Source: CAVYPR01 sp052145775 (GTDB taxonomy: Bacteria; Actinomycetota; Acidimicrobiia; Acidimicrobiales; RAAP-2). From it: a stretch of DNA of 14,789 nt. Of the stretch, positions 1 to 6,883 are shown in pieces (positions within the stretch are counted from its first letter, which is position 1; each line of letters begins with the position of its first letter). A model generated the notes under the pieces. The model did not search any database, was not told the origin of the DNA, and was given only the letters and a program-made list of their open reading frames with translations. The DNA lies in the NCBI GenBank assembly GCA_052145775.1, contig JBKQNY010000053.1:1-14789 (forward strand), written 5' to 3'. Made by a program: the position numbers and the translations under genes.

Positions 1-1261
1 CGTCGGCCCCCGCCGCCGGCGGCGGGGGCGCCGGCACGGAGCGGTAGGCGACCACCTCGTCGACCGCCCAGCCCCGGGCGGCCAATCCGTCGGGCAGGGC
101 GCGCCGGGCCCCTTGCGCCCGGGGGAAGAGCACCCGGCCGCCGGCCGGCGCAGCGTCGAAGCCGGCCGCCAGCGCCTCGGCCCCCGCGGCCCCGTCGGTT
201 CTCTCCGGCACGAGGTCCGCCACGAGGTTGTAGGCGGCCAGGGCCTCGGCGGTTGCGTCGCCCACCGCGGCCAGGCGCGCCGGGCCGAAGCCCCGGCTGT
301 CGCGCAGCAGCGGCACGAACCGGTGGACGGCGTTGGCCGAGGTGAAGGCCACCCAGTCGTAGGAGGCGACCGCCTGCGCCGCCCGCCGCAGGGCGGCGCC
401 CCCGTCGTCGGGGTCGGCGATCTCGACCACCGGGACCTCGACCACTCTCGCCCCCGCGGCCTGGAGGGCGTCGGTGAGCGGGGCCGCCTGGCCGCGTGCC
501 CGGGTGACCACGACGGTCGTCCCGGCCAGGGGGCGGTCCGGGGCCCAGGTGAGGTCGAGGGCGGCCACCGGCCCCACCACCACCACCGCCGGGGCCCCGA
601 GGGCGACGTCCGCCAGGCCGGCCAGGGTGGTGCGCACCGCCCGCTGTTGCGGGGTGGTCCCCCACTCGACCACGGCCACCGGGGTGTCCGCCGGCCGGCC
701 GCCGGCGACCAGCCGGCGGGCGATCTCCGAACGGCTGGCCATGCCCATGAGCACGACCAGGGTGCCGTCGATCCGGGCCAGCGCCTCCCAGTCCACCCCG
801 CTTCCGCCGGACCCCCCCACCCGGCCGGTCACCACGGTCACCGAGGTCGACAGCCCCCGGTGGGTCACCGGGACACCGGCGTAGGCCGGCACCGCGGTGG
901 CCGAGGACACGCCGGGCACCACCTCCCAGGCCACCCCGGCCCGCGTCAGGGCCTCGGCCTCCTCGCCGCCGCGGCCGAACAGAAAGGGGTCGCCCCCCTT
1001 CAGGCGCACCACCGTGCGGCCCTGCACCCCGTGGAGGGCCAGCAGGGCGTCGATCTCTTCCTGGCGCCCGGTCCCGGCGGGCGACCCGCCGCCGGCCCGC
1101 CCCGCGTCGACCAGCATCGCCCCGGGCGGGGCCAGGGCCAGCAGCGCGGGGTCCACCAGCCGGTCGTAGACGACCACGTCGGCCCGGGCCAGCAGGTCTG
1201 CGCCCCGCCGGGTGAGCAGGCCCGGGTCGCCGGGGCCCGCGCCCACCAGGTAGACGGTCAC
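1..1261 (-). CDS. cobA/hemD: CobA-HemD fusion: uroporphyrinogen-III C-methyltransferase / uroporphyrinogen-III synthase (3' end cut)
   Basis: Two-domain cytosolic tetrapyrrole enzyme; 420 codons are present and the C-terminus runs off the left edge. Residues 1-240 are a SAM uroporphyrinogen methyltransferase: VYLVGAGPGDPGLLT at the N-terminus, GGDPFLFGRGGEE near 89-101, VPGVSSATAVPAYAGVPVTHRG near 115-136 and GTLVVLMGM near 166. Residues from about 247 are a HemD domain: GTTVVVTRARGQA, VAFTSANAV, then AAVGDATAEAL. HemD cyclises hydroxymethylbilane, the HemC product, to uroporphyrinogen III; CobA methylates it twice with SAM towards precorrin-2 for sirohaem or cobalamin. The GTG start overlaps the hemC stop as GTGA (1258-1261), so translation is probably coupled. 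The fusion is common in actinobacteria. The HemD terminus cannot be assessed here. Confidence 0.95.
   Translation of the reverse strand, partial: MTVYLVGAGPGDPGLLTRRGADLLARADVVVYDRLVDPALLALAPPGAMLVDAGRAGGGSPAGTGRQEEIDALLALHGVQGRTVVRLKGGDPFLFGRGGEEAEALTRAGVAWEVVPGVSSATAVPAYAGVPVTHRGLSTSVTVVTGRVGGSGGSGVDWEALARIDGTLVVLMGMASRSEIARRLVAGGRPADTPVAVVEWGTTPQQRAVRTTLAGLADVALGAPAVVVVGPVAALDLTWAPDRPLAGTTVVVTRARGQAAPLTDALQAAGARVVEVPVVEIADPDDGGAALRRAAQAVASYDWVAFTSANAVHRFVPLLRDSRGFGPARLAAVGDATAEALAAYNLVADLVPERTDGAAGAEALAAGFDAAPAGGRVLFPRAQGARRALPDGLAARGWAVDEVVAYRSVPAPPPPAAGAD
6..29. repeat. 24-bp perfect palindrome inside the hemD coding region
   Basis: Bases 6-17 and 18-29 are perfect reverse complements with no spacer (GCCCCCGCCGCC then GGCGGCGGGGGC). 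The stretch encodes a Pro/Ala-rich part of the HemD domain (PAPPPAAG). It could form a very stable hairpin, but only G and C are used and the amino-acid bias may explain it. A functional role is not supported by anything else seen here. Confidence 0.5.
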
Positions 1262-2190
1262 AGGGGCGGCCGGCCGGGCGGCCGGCCCGCCTCCCACCCC
1301 TCGACGGAGCGGCCCCCGCAGCCCACCAGCAGGTGTTCGGCCATCTCCCTCCCCAGGGCCTCGGGGTCGGTGCCGGCGCGCTCGGCCCGGAGCACCACCC
1401 GGCCGTCCCCGCTGGCCACCATGGCCGTGAGACGCAGCCGGTCGCCGTCGCGCTCGGCCAGGCCCGCCACCGGCACCGCGCAGCTCCCGCCGGCGGCGGC
1501 GAGGAACGACCGCTCGGCGGCGAGGGCCCGGTGGCTCTCGGGGTCGTCGAGGGAGGCCAGGAGGGCGACGGCGGACTCGTCGTCGGCCCGGCACTCGAGG
1601 GCGAGAGCCCCCTGCCCCACCTGGGGCAGCATGAGCGAGGGGGCCAGCACCTCGGTGAGCCGCTCCCTCCAGCCCAGCCGCTCCAGGGCGGCCACGGCCA
1701 CCACCACGGCGTGGACGGACCCGTCCTCGGCGCGCTCCATGCGCGTCCCCATGTTCCCCCGCAGCTCGACGAAGGTGAGGTCCGGGCGGGCGTTGGCCAG
1801 CTGGGCGCGCCGGCGGGCCGACCCCGTGGCTACCACGGCGCCGGGCGGGAGGTCGGCCAGGGCCGTGCCGACCAGGGCGTCGCGCGGGTCGGCCCGGGTC
1901 GGCACCGCCGCCAGCACCAGGCCGGGAGGGGACTGCGAGGGGAGGTCCTTGGCCGAGTGCACCGCCAGGTCGGCCCGGCCCTCGGCCACCGCCGCCTGGA
2001 CCTCCTTGGCGAACACCCCCTGGCCGCCGATCCGGTCGAGGGCCACGTCAGCGTGCCGGTCGCCGGTCGTGCGCACCACCACGTTCTCGACGGTGACGCC
2101 CAGGTGGAACCTGGCCAGACCGTCGGCCACCAGCTCGGCCTGCCTGAGGGCGAGCGGTGACCCCCGGGTGGCCAGGCGGAGGCGGGCCAC
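1258..2190 (-). CDS. hemC: Hydroxymethylbilane synthase (porphobilinogen deaminase)
   Basis: Polymerises four porphobilinogen molecules to hydroxymethylbilane in the cytosol, third step of uroporphyrinogen synthesis. The 310-residue product has the family length. It begins LRLATRGSPLALRQAE, carries the catalytic Asp in HSAKDLPS (Asp82), the substrate-binding region ATGSARRRAQL (121-131) and VELRGNMGTR, and the dipyrromethane-cofactor cysteine in GGSCAVPVAG (Cys237). The start is GTG at 2190, five bases after the hemA stop, consistent with one transcript; the end overlaps the cobA/hemD GTG by four bases. The Pro/Gly-rich last 15 residues are beyond the usual fold and probably disordered. Confidence 0.97.
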   Translation of the reverse strand: MARLRLATRGSPLALRQAELVADGLARFHLGVTVENVVVRTTGDRHADVALDRIGGQGVFAKEVQAAVAEGRADLAVHSAKDLPSQSPPGLVLAAVPTRADPRDALVGTALADLPPGAVVATGSARRRAQLANARPDLTFVELRGNMGTRMERAEDGSVHAVVVAVAALERLGWRERLTEVLAPSLMLPQVGQGALALECRADDESAVALLASLDDPESHRALAAERSFLAAAGGSCAVPVAGLAERDGDRLRLTAMVASGDGRVVLRAERAGTDPEALGREMAEHLLVGCGGRSVEGWEAGRPPGRPPL

Positions 2191-2195
2191 CGCCC

Positions 2196-3476
2196 CTAGA
2201 GGTCGAACAGCAGGCGGAGTGCCTCCACCAGCCGCTCGCCCCGGGGGGTGCCGGCGGTCTCCTTCAGCAGCACCGTCGGCTCGTGGACCAGCTTGGCCAG
2301 CACGGCCCGGGTGACGGCGTCCACCTGCGCCCAGTCGTCGTCGGAGAGGGAGGCGAACTGTCCCTTGCGCCGCTCGAGCTCCGCCGCGCGCACGTCCTCC
2401 AACCGGGTGCGCAGGGCGGCCACCACAGGGGCCGCGCCCCTGGCGCGGGTGGCGGCCCGGTAGCGGTCCACCTCCTCCCCCACGATCTCCGACGCCGCCT
2501 CGGCCTCCACCCGCCGCTCGGCCATGGCCTGGGCCACGGCCGAGCTCAGGTGGCCCATGTCCAGCAGGGTGACGCCGCGCAGGTCCCCGGCCGCCGGCTC
2601 GACGTTGCGGGGCATCCCGAGGTCCACGACCAGGAGTGGTCGGTCGCGCCGTGCGACCGGGGCCAGGTCGTCCGCCGTCACCACGTGCGCCTCGGCCTCG
2701 ACCGCCGCCACCACGACGTCGGCCCCGGCCAGGGCGGTCGCCAGTTGGGCCATGCCGACGGTGCGCACCGTGACCCCCGAGGGCACGGCCTTGGCCAGGC
2801 TGGCGGCCCGGGCCGCCGTGCGGTTGGCCACCAGAACCTCGGCCGGACGCCGGGCGGGGGACAGCGACACCAGCGCCCCCAGCACCCCCGAGCCCATCTC
2901 CCCCGCCCCCACCACCACCACCGTCGAGCCGGCCAGCCCTCCCGGTTGGCGGGACTCGGCCAGCTCCACCGCGGCATGCGAGAACGAGGTGGTCCCGCGG
3001 GCGATGGCGGTCTCCGAGCGCACTCGCTTGCCGGTCCGCAGGGCGTGGCGGAAGAGCTCAGAGAGGACGGGTCCGGCCACCCGTTCGTCCTGGGCGCGCT
3101 CCCAGGACCTGCGCACCTGCCCCAGCACCTCTCCCTCGCCGAGCACCGCCGACTCCAACCCCGAGGCCACCGAGAACAGGTGGACCGCCACCGCGTCGTC
3201 GAACCGCACGCTGGCGTGCTCCTCCATCTCGCCCACCTCGACGCCCGCCTTCTCGGCCAGGATCTCGTGGATCTCGTGGACGGCGTCGTGGAACCGGTCG
3301 ACCACCGCGTACACCTCGGTGCGCAGGCAGGTGGAGAGGACCACGGACTCCGAGAGGTTCGCCCGGTCGCGCAGCGTGCCCAGCACCTTGCCCAGCTCGG
3401 CGTCGCCCACGGTGACCCGTTCGAGCAGGTCCAGCGGGGTGCGCTCGTGCTCCAGCCCTACCACCACCACGGACAA
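2196..3476 (-). CDS. hemA: Glutamyl-tRNA reductase
   Basis: NADPH-dependent reduction of Glu-tRNA(Glu) to glutamate-1-semialdehyde, first committed step of C5-pathway tetrapyrrole synthesis. With a TTG start at 3476 the protein is 426 residues and begins SVVVVGLEHERTPLDLLE, where the family begins; a GGGGAGG ribosome site lies 11 bases upstream. An in-frame ATG at 3593 would add 39 Pro/Gly/Arg-rich residues unlike the family. The catalytic Cys is Cys50 in STCLRTEVYA; the usual motif is STCNRxE, so Asn is replaced by Leu. HLFSVASGLESAVLGEGEVL (about 99-118) and the NADPH-binding GSTVVVVGAGEMG (183-195) follow, then the helical dimerisation domain. It lies between rex and hemC; the 164-base gap after rex holds two small hairpins and no clear -10 element. 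Confidence 0.94.
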   Translation of the reverse strand: MSVVVVGLEHERTPLDLLERVTVGDAELGKVLGTLRDRANLSESVVLSTCLRTEVYAVVDRFHDAVHEIHEILAEKAGVEVGEMEEHASVRFDDAVAVHLFSVASGLESAVLGEGEVLGQVRRSWERAQDERVAGPVLSELFRHALRTGKRVRSETAIARGTTSFSHAAVELAESRQPGGLAGSTVVVVGAGEMGSGVLGALVSLSPARRPAEVLVANRTAARAASLAKAVPSGVTVRTVGMAQLATALAGADVVVAAVEAEAHVVTADDLAPVARRDRPLLVVDLGMPRNVEPAAGDLRGVTLLDMGHLSSAVAQAMAERRVEAEAASEIVGEEVDRYRAATRARGAAPVVAALRTRLEDVRAAELERRKGQFASLSDDDWAQVDAVTRAVLAKLVHEPTVLLKETAGTPRGERLVEALRLLFDL

Positions 3477-3513
3477 TGGGTCGGTCGCCTCCCCGGGCCG
3501 TACCGGTCGCCCG

Positions 3514-3530
3514 CGGCACCACGGGTGCCG
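3514..3530. promoter_or_regulatory. Hairpin in the hemA upstream region
   Basis: CGGCACC, three-base loop ACG, GGTGCCG: a 7-bp perfect stem about 38 bases upstream of the chosen hemA start. It could be a leader structure affecting hemA translation or a processing site. The surrounding GGGTGCC repeats make chance formation possible. Confidence 0.3.
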
Positions 3531-3606
3531 GGTGCCGGGACGGGACCCGTGCGCCTGGGGCGGGCCCGATGCCCACCCGCTCGGTTCCAGCATGCCGGGC
3601 GGGGCG

Positions 3607-3624
3607 CGGCGACGCCAGTCGCCG
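3607..3624. terminator. Hairpin just downstream of rex
   Basis: CGGCGAC, four-base loop, GTCGCCG: a 7-bp perfect stem that begins 16 bases after the rex stop codon on the minus strand. No T-run follows, so it is not a standard intrinsic terminator. It may attenuate or process the rex-hem transcript between rex and hemA. The stretch 3477-3640 holds this hairpin and the one at 3514-3530; no gene and no palindromic Rex operator were seen there. Confidence 0.3.
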
Positions 3625-3640
3625 GACCCCCGAACGGGCC

Positions 3641-4399
3641 TTAGCTGTACTCGGCCCCGAGGTCGATGGAGAGCCCGACCGAGTGCAGGGCGGGGCTGTC
3701 GGTTTCGGAGGGCAGCTCTCGCCGCGACTGGTAGAAGGTCAGCACCTGGAGCTCGATGGACAGGTCCACATAGCGCAGGAGGACGTCGTCGGGGACCGCC
3801 AGGATCCGGGGGGCGAAGTTGAGGATCGCCGTGACCCCCATGGCCACCAGCGCGTCGGCCACCTCCTGGGCCGCCGAGGCCGGGGTGGCCACCACCCCGA
3901 TGACCGGTCGGTCCGGGCCCGCCAGGGCGGGCAGCTCGTCGGCGTGGCGCACCGTGACCGGGCCCACCCGCTTGCCGACGACGGCGGGGTCCACGTCGAA
4001 GAGGGCCGTCACCCTGAATCCCCGGGACGAGAACCCCTCGGAGTTGACAAGGGCCCGTCCCAGGTTGCCGATGCCCACCACCACCACCGGCCAGTCCCGG
4101 CCCATGCCGAGCGCCCGGTCGATCTGGGACAGGAGGAAGGAGACGTCGTAGCCGGTCCCCCGGGTGCCGAAGGAGCCCAGGAGGGAGAGGTCCTTGCGGA
4201 CCTTGGCCGCGTTGACCCGGGCCAGGGCGGCCAGCTGGGCCGAGGAGACGGTCGCCGTCCCGCCGCGCTCCAGCTCGGCCAGGATCCGCTGGTAGATCGG
4301 GAGGCGCACCACCGTCGCCTCGGAGATCTTGCGGGAGTGGGGATCACCGCGCTCGTCGGCCACCGCCGCCGATCGTACCGAGGGGGGTTGCCCGCTCAC
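3641..4399 (-). CDS. rex: Redox-sensing transcriptional repressor Rex
   Basis: Rex senses the NADH/NAD+ ratio and represses respiratory and fermentative genes; in Streptomyces it heads a rex-hemACD operon, as here. The 252-residue product has an N-terminal winged helix (about 20-88; SRKISEATVVRLPIYQRIL, VRKDLSLLGSFGTRGTGYDV) and a Rossmann domain with VVVVGIGNLGRAL (105-117). It ends with the domain-swapping region LNFAPRIL...YVDLSIELQVLTFYQ. The GTG start at 4399 overlaps the stop of the upstream gene as GTGA and has GGAGG seven bases upstream. A second GTG at 4363 would also leave the fold whole but has a poor ribosome site. No TTGTGAA...TTCACAA-type operator was seen in the two intergenic gaps nearby. 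Confidence 0.95.
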   Translation of the reverse strand: MSGQPPSVRSAAVADERGDPHSRKISEATVVRLPIYQRILAELERGGTATVSSAQLAALARVNAAKVRKDLSLLGSFGTRGTGYDVSFLLSQIDRALGMGRDWPVVVVGIGNLGRALVNSEGFSSRGFRVTALFDVDPAVVGKRVGPVTVRHADELPALAGPDRPVIGVVATPASAAQEVADALVAMGVTAILNFAPRILAVPDDVLLRYVDLSIELQVLTFYQSRRELPSETDSPALHSVGLSIDLGAEYS

Positions 4400-5238
4400 C
4401 AGACGGCCTCCACCGGCATGCCCGCCGACAGGCCCAGCCCGGCCGACGCCGAACCCTCCCGGACCACCAGTGCGAGGCGCCCGTTGGCGTCCACGAGCAC
4501 CCCCGCCTCCCCCGCGCCGAGGTCGGCGAAGGCCCGCACCCGCGGCAGCCGCCGGGGGGGCAATCCGGCCAGGTGGAGCGTCACCTCGCCGACTGTCGGA
4601 GGGAGCAGGTCGCCGCCGGCCGAGAGTTGGGCATTGCCGAACCGGTCCACCCAGGTCACCACGGACCGCAGCCGCCGGAGGCCACCGGTCTCTTCCACCA
4701 GTTCGGGAGCCGGCTCCTCGAGGTGGACGAGCGTCTCGGGATCCGCGGCGCGCCCGAAAGCACCGGGGGGCTCGCCCGCGCAGAGGGCGGCGACGGCCGG
4801 GGCGAGGACGTCGCGGCCATCGAAGGTGGCGGCGGCCCCGGCCGACGGTGCCGCCACCTCGGTCACCGACACCGCCCCGCCGGCTGCCTGGACGGCCGGC
4901 CAGACGAGCCCGTTGTCGGGTCCCACGAACCAACGCGGGCCGGGCCCGGCTCCCACCTCGACCACCACCGAGCGCCGCGGCCCGCCCACGCCCGGGTCGA
5001 CCACCGCCAGGACGACCCCGGGGCCCAAGTGCGGCAGGGCTCGGGCGAGCACGCCGGCGCCGGCGGCCACCGAGAAGGGCGGCACGTCGTGGCAGAGGTC
5101 GATCACCGCGGCGCCTGGGGCGAGCCGCCGCAGGACGGCGTGGACGACGCCGACGAACTCGTCGGACCGGCCGTAGTCGGACAGGAAGAAGACGGTGTCG
5201 GCGCCCGCTCCGGGCGGCCCGGCTGCCGTCGGGGTCAA
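4396..5238 (-). CDS. DUF62 family SAM hydrolase (SAM hydroxide adenosyltransferase), triad-variant
   Basis: Members hydrolyse SAM to adenosine and methionine; relatives are the fluorinase and chlorinase SalL. The 280-residue product shows FFLSDYGRSDEFVG (17-30), VIDLCHDVPPFSV, DPGVGGPRRS (81-90), FVGPDNGLVWPA (104-115), TFDGRDVLAP (138-147) and VDRFGNAQLS (197-206). The family's Asp-Arg-His triad aligns with Asp81, Arg88 and position 140, with the expected spacings of 7 and 52 residues; position 140 is Asp rather than His, so activity may be lost or changed. The start is TTG at 5238, overlapping the stop of the HTH gene as TTGA; no better in-frame start lies before the first conserved motif. 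It is coupled both to the HTH gene and to rex. Confidence 0.88.
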   Translation of the reverse strand: MTPTAAGPPGAGADTVFFLSDYGRSDEFVGVVHAVLRRLAPGAAVIDLCHDVPPFSVAAGAGVLARALPHLGPGVVLAVVDPGVGGPRRSVVVEVGAGPGPRWFVGPDNGLVWPAVQAAGGAVSVTEVAAPSAGAAATFDGRDVLAPAVAALCAGEPPGAFGRAADPETLVHLEEPAPELVEETGGLRRLRSVVTWVDRFGNAQLSAGGDLLPPTVGEVTLHLAGLPPRRLPRVRAFADLGAGEAGVLVDANGRLALVVREGSASAGLGLSAGMPVEAVW

Positions 5239-5435
5239 CCTGCCCTGGTGTGGCGCTCGTCCAGGTAGCGGTCGAGCTCCCCCTCGCGCACCCGGAACGA
5301 CCGGCCGATCCGAACGGCCGGCAGCTGCCCGGCGTTGATGAGCCGGTAGACGGTCATGGTGGACACCCGCAGGATGGCCGCGACCTCGCCGACGGTCATG
5401 AACCGGGTGCTGGTGTTGTCGAGTTGCTGAGTCAT
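5235..5435 (-). CDS. Small excisionase-type helix-turn-helix DNA-binding protein
   Basis: A 66-residue protein that is almost entirely one MerR-like/HTH_17 domain: MTVGEVAAILRVSTMTVYRLINAGQLPAVRIGRSFRVREGELDRYL, here described by its parts, MTVGEVAAILRVS (helix-turn), TVYRLINAGQLPAV (recognition helix) and RIGRSFRVREGEL (wing). Actinobacterial genomes often carry such a gene next to proC (for example Rv0500A in M. tuberculosis), so despite the 'excisionase' label it is probably a conserved chromosomal regulator rather than a phage gene. ATG start at 5435 with GGAG adjacent and GGAGGG further upstream. It is the first gene of the rex-hem transcript, and its stop overlaps the next start. Target unknown. 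Confidence 0.88.
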   Translation of the reverse strand: MTQQLDNTSTRFMTVGEVAAILRVSTMTVYRLINAGQLPAVRIGRSFRVREGELDRYLDERHTRAG

Positions 5436-5462
5436 CTCCGCTGACTCCCTCCGCGCCCGACG

Positions 5463-5468
5463 AGACTA
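5463..5468 (-). promoter_or_regulatory. Candidate -10 for the HTH-SAM hydrolase-rex-hemACD operon
   Basis: TAGTCT on the minus strand, 27 bases before the ATG at 5435, fits TANNNT and would give a leader of about 20 bases holding the ribosome site. The 87-base gap 5436-5522 between proC and this operon is the only sizeable upstream space. No good -35 and no Rex operator palindrome were seen. Confidence 0.35.
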
Positions 5469-5522
5469 CGCCCTGGCACGGGGCGGGGAAAGTGGGGGCG
5501 GCCGGGCCCGGGCGTGCGCCGA

Positions 5523-6344
5523 TCAGCGGCCGAGGTTGCGGGAGCGCTCGCTGGCCGCGACCACGGCCTCGATGAACGCCGAACGCACGCCGCGCTGCTC
5601 GAGGGTGCGCACCCCGGCCGCGGTGGCCCCTCCCGGCGAGGTCACGGCCGCCCGCAGCGCCTCTGGCGTCTCGCCCGTCTGGACCAGCAGCCGGGCCGTC
5701 CCGAGCAGCGTCTCGGTCACCAGGGTCCGGCTCACGTCGCGGGCCAGTCCCACCGTCACCCCCGCCTCGATCATGGCCTCGGCCACCAAGAAGAGATAGG
5801 CCGGCCCGCAGGCCGACACCCCCGTCACGGCGTCGAGGTACCGCTCGGGGAGGCGCACCACCACACCCACCGCGGCCAGCACCGACTCGGCCCAGTCGAG
5901 GTCGGCCGCGGTCGCCCGCCCACCCCCCGCCATCACCGTCACCCCGGCTCCCACCAGGGCGGGGGTGTTGGGCATGGCCCGCACCACCACCGCGTCGTGG
6001 GGGAGGCAGGCCTCCAGGCGGTGGATGGCCATCCCGGCCACGATGGAGAGCACCCGGCTCACGCCGGCCGCGCCCAGCACCCGGCAGGCCGGCTCGGAAA
6101 CCTCGGGCTTGACCGCCAGCAGGGCCCCGCTGTCGGCGTCGAACAGTCCCGCGTCGACGTGGTCCGGGGTCACCGCCTCGAAGAGCATGAGACCGGGGTA
6201 CTCCTCGGCCAGCGCCCGCCGGCGGTGGGGGTCCGGTTCGGCCACCGCCAGCTCGGTGGGGGAGGCCCAACCCGAGGAGAGCAGGCCGCCCAACAGCGCC
6301 GTGCCCATCTTGCCGCCCCCGACGACCAGCAGCTTTATGCCCAT
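5523..6344 (-). CDS. proC: Pyrroline-5-carboxylate reductase
   Basis: Last step of proline synthesis: reduces 1-pyrroline-5-carboxylate to proline with NAD(P)H. The 273 residues match the family. LLVVGGGKMGTALLGGLL (5-22) is the dinucleotide-binding loop, LAVKP (76-80) and RAMPNTPALVGAGVT (122-136) follow, and the dimerisation/active-site region holds SACGPAY (177-183), where many members have SGSGPAY, and AVTSPGGATAAG (233-244). ATG at 6344 has no ribosome site, but TAGCCT lies six bases before it, so the message is probably leaderless. It follows the YbjN-like gene by 20 bases and faces the same way, with its own promoter in that gap. Confidence 0.96.
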   Translation of the reverse strand: MGIKLLVVGGGKMGTALLGGLLSSGWASPTELAVAEPDPHRRRALAEEYPGLMLFEAVTPDHVDAGLFDADSGALLAVKPEVSEPACRVLGAAGVSRVLSIVAGMAIHRLEACLPHDAVVVRAMPNTPALVGAGVTVMAGGGRATAADLDWAESVLAAVGVVVRLPERYLDAVTGVSACGPAYLFLVAEAMIEAGVTVGLARDVSRTLVTETLLGTARLLVQTGETPEALRAAVTSPGGATAAGVRTLEQRGVRSAFIEAVVAASERSRNLGR

Positions 6345-6350
6345 CGGGCA

Positions 6351-6356
6351 AGGCTA
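6351..6356 (-). promoter_or_regulatory. Candidate leaderless -10 of proC
   Basis: TAGCCT on the minus strand ends six bases before the proC ATG, so transcription would start at or next to the ATG. There is no Shine-Dalgarno sequence, which supports the leaderless reading. Confidence 0.5.
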
Positions 6357-6364
6357 CCCGGCGG

Positions 6365-6883
6365 TCATCGCCGCCGGCGGCGGTAGAGGGAGGGGTGGGC
6401 CAGGGTCATGGCCGTCGGGTAGTGGTCGTCGACGTAGAGGATGGAGGAGCCGGCGATCCGGTCGAGCTCGTCGTCGTCCACCAGGCGGGCCGGCACCCGG
6501 CCGACCAGGTACACGGCGTCCTCGGGACCCAGACAGAAGGCCATGTCGAAGAGGTCGGCGTTGCGGCGCATGAGGTAGGCGAGGACCTCGGCCACGTGCT
6601 CGGTGGGGGCCGGCATGAACTGGGCCTCGTGGTGGAGGGTTCGCTGGTGCAGCGTCAGCCACACCGTGATGAAGTCCTTCTCCTCCCCCCGGAACCGCAG
6701 GTACCACCGGTGCGAGGCGGTGCGGTCCCCCACCAGCTGGCGCTCGGCGGCCACCAGCCCGAAGTTCCCGTCCTCGGACAGCTCGCGTGCCGTCCAGGCG
6801 TCGATGCGGGCCGCCACCTCGGCCATGACCTCGTCGTCGGGCAGGTCGACCAGCGGCACCGGCGGCGTCCCGGTCAGGAGCAC
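6365..6883 (-). CDS. YbjN-domain protein
   Basis: A 172-residue soluble protein with no catalytic motif I recognise. Its parts resemble the YbjN / type III secretion chaperone-like fold of actinobacterial proteins encoded after mshA (Rv0487 in M. tuberculosis): VMAEVAARIDAW, HRWYLRFRGEEKDFITVWLTL (59-79, split here as HRWYLRFRGEEKD and FITVWLTL), LHHEAQFMPAP, VLAYLMRRNADLFDMAFCLG, AVYLVGRVPARLVDDDELDRI and a basic end SLYRRRRR. The start is uncertain: GTG at 6883 gives a 10-base overlap with mshA; GTG at 6859 or a CTG overlapping the mshA stop are alternatives, and none has a strong ribosome site. Probably co-transcribed with mshA. Biochemical role unknown. Confidence 0.8.
   Translation of the reverse strand: MLLTGTPPVPLVDLPDDEVMAEVAARIDAWTARELSEDGNFGLVAAERQLVGDRTASHRWYLRFRGEEKDFITVWLTLHQRTLHHEAQFMPAPTEHVAEVLAYLMRRNADLFDMAFCLGPEDAVYLVGRVPARLVDDDELDRIAGSSILYVDDHYPTAMTLAHPSLYRRRRR

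Noticed and set aside
113..2314. 733-codon open frame on the plus strand opposite cobA/hemD and hemC
   Set aside because: The composition (Arg, Gly, Pro, His-rich) and lack of any family motif mark it as an antisense shadow of well-supported minus-strand genes in GC-rich DNA.
3477..3593. HemA starting at the ATG at 3593
   Set aside because: Would add 39 Pro/Gly/Arg-rich residues before the conserved start of the family; the TTG at 3476 has a ribosome site and fits the fold.
4399..4933. N-terminal extension of the rex frame up to 4933
   Set aside because: It lies inside the SAM hydrolase gene in another frame and is low-complexity Arg/Gly. The GTG at 4399 with a good ribosome site fits the Rex family.
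5235..5435. The small HTH gene as a prophage excisionase
   Set aside because: No integrase, attachment site or phage gene is near it, it is coupled to a housekeeping operon, and similar genes sit next to proC in other actinobacteria.
2157..5444. Long plus-strand frames opposite hemA, rex and the SAM hydrolase
   Set aside because: No recognisable domain, biased composition, and full overlap with genes carrying conserved catalytic motifs.
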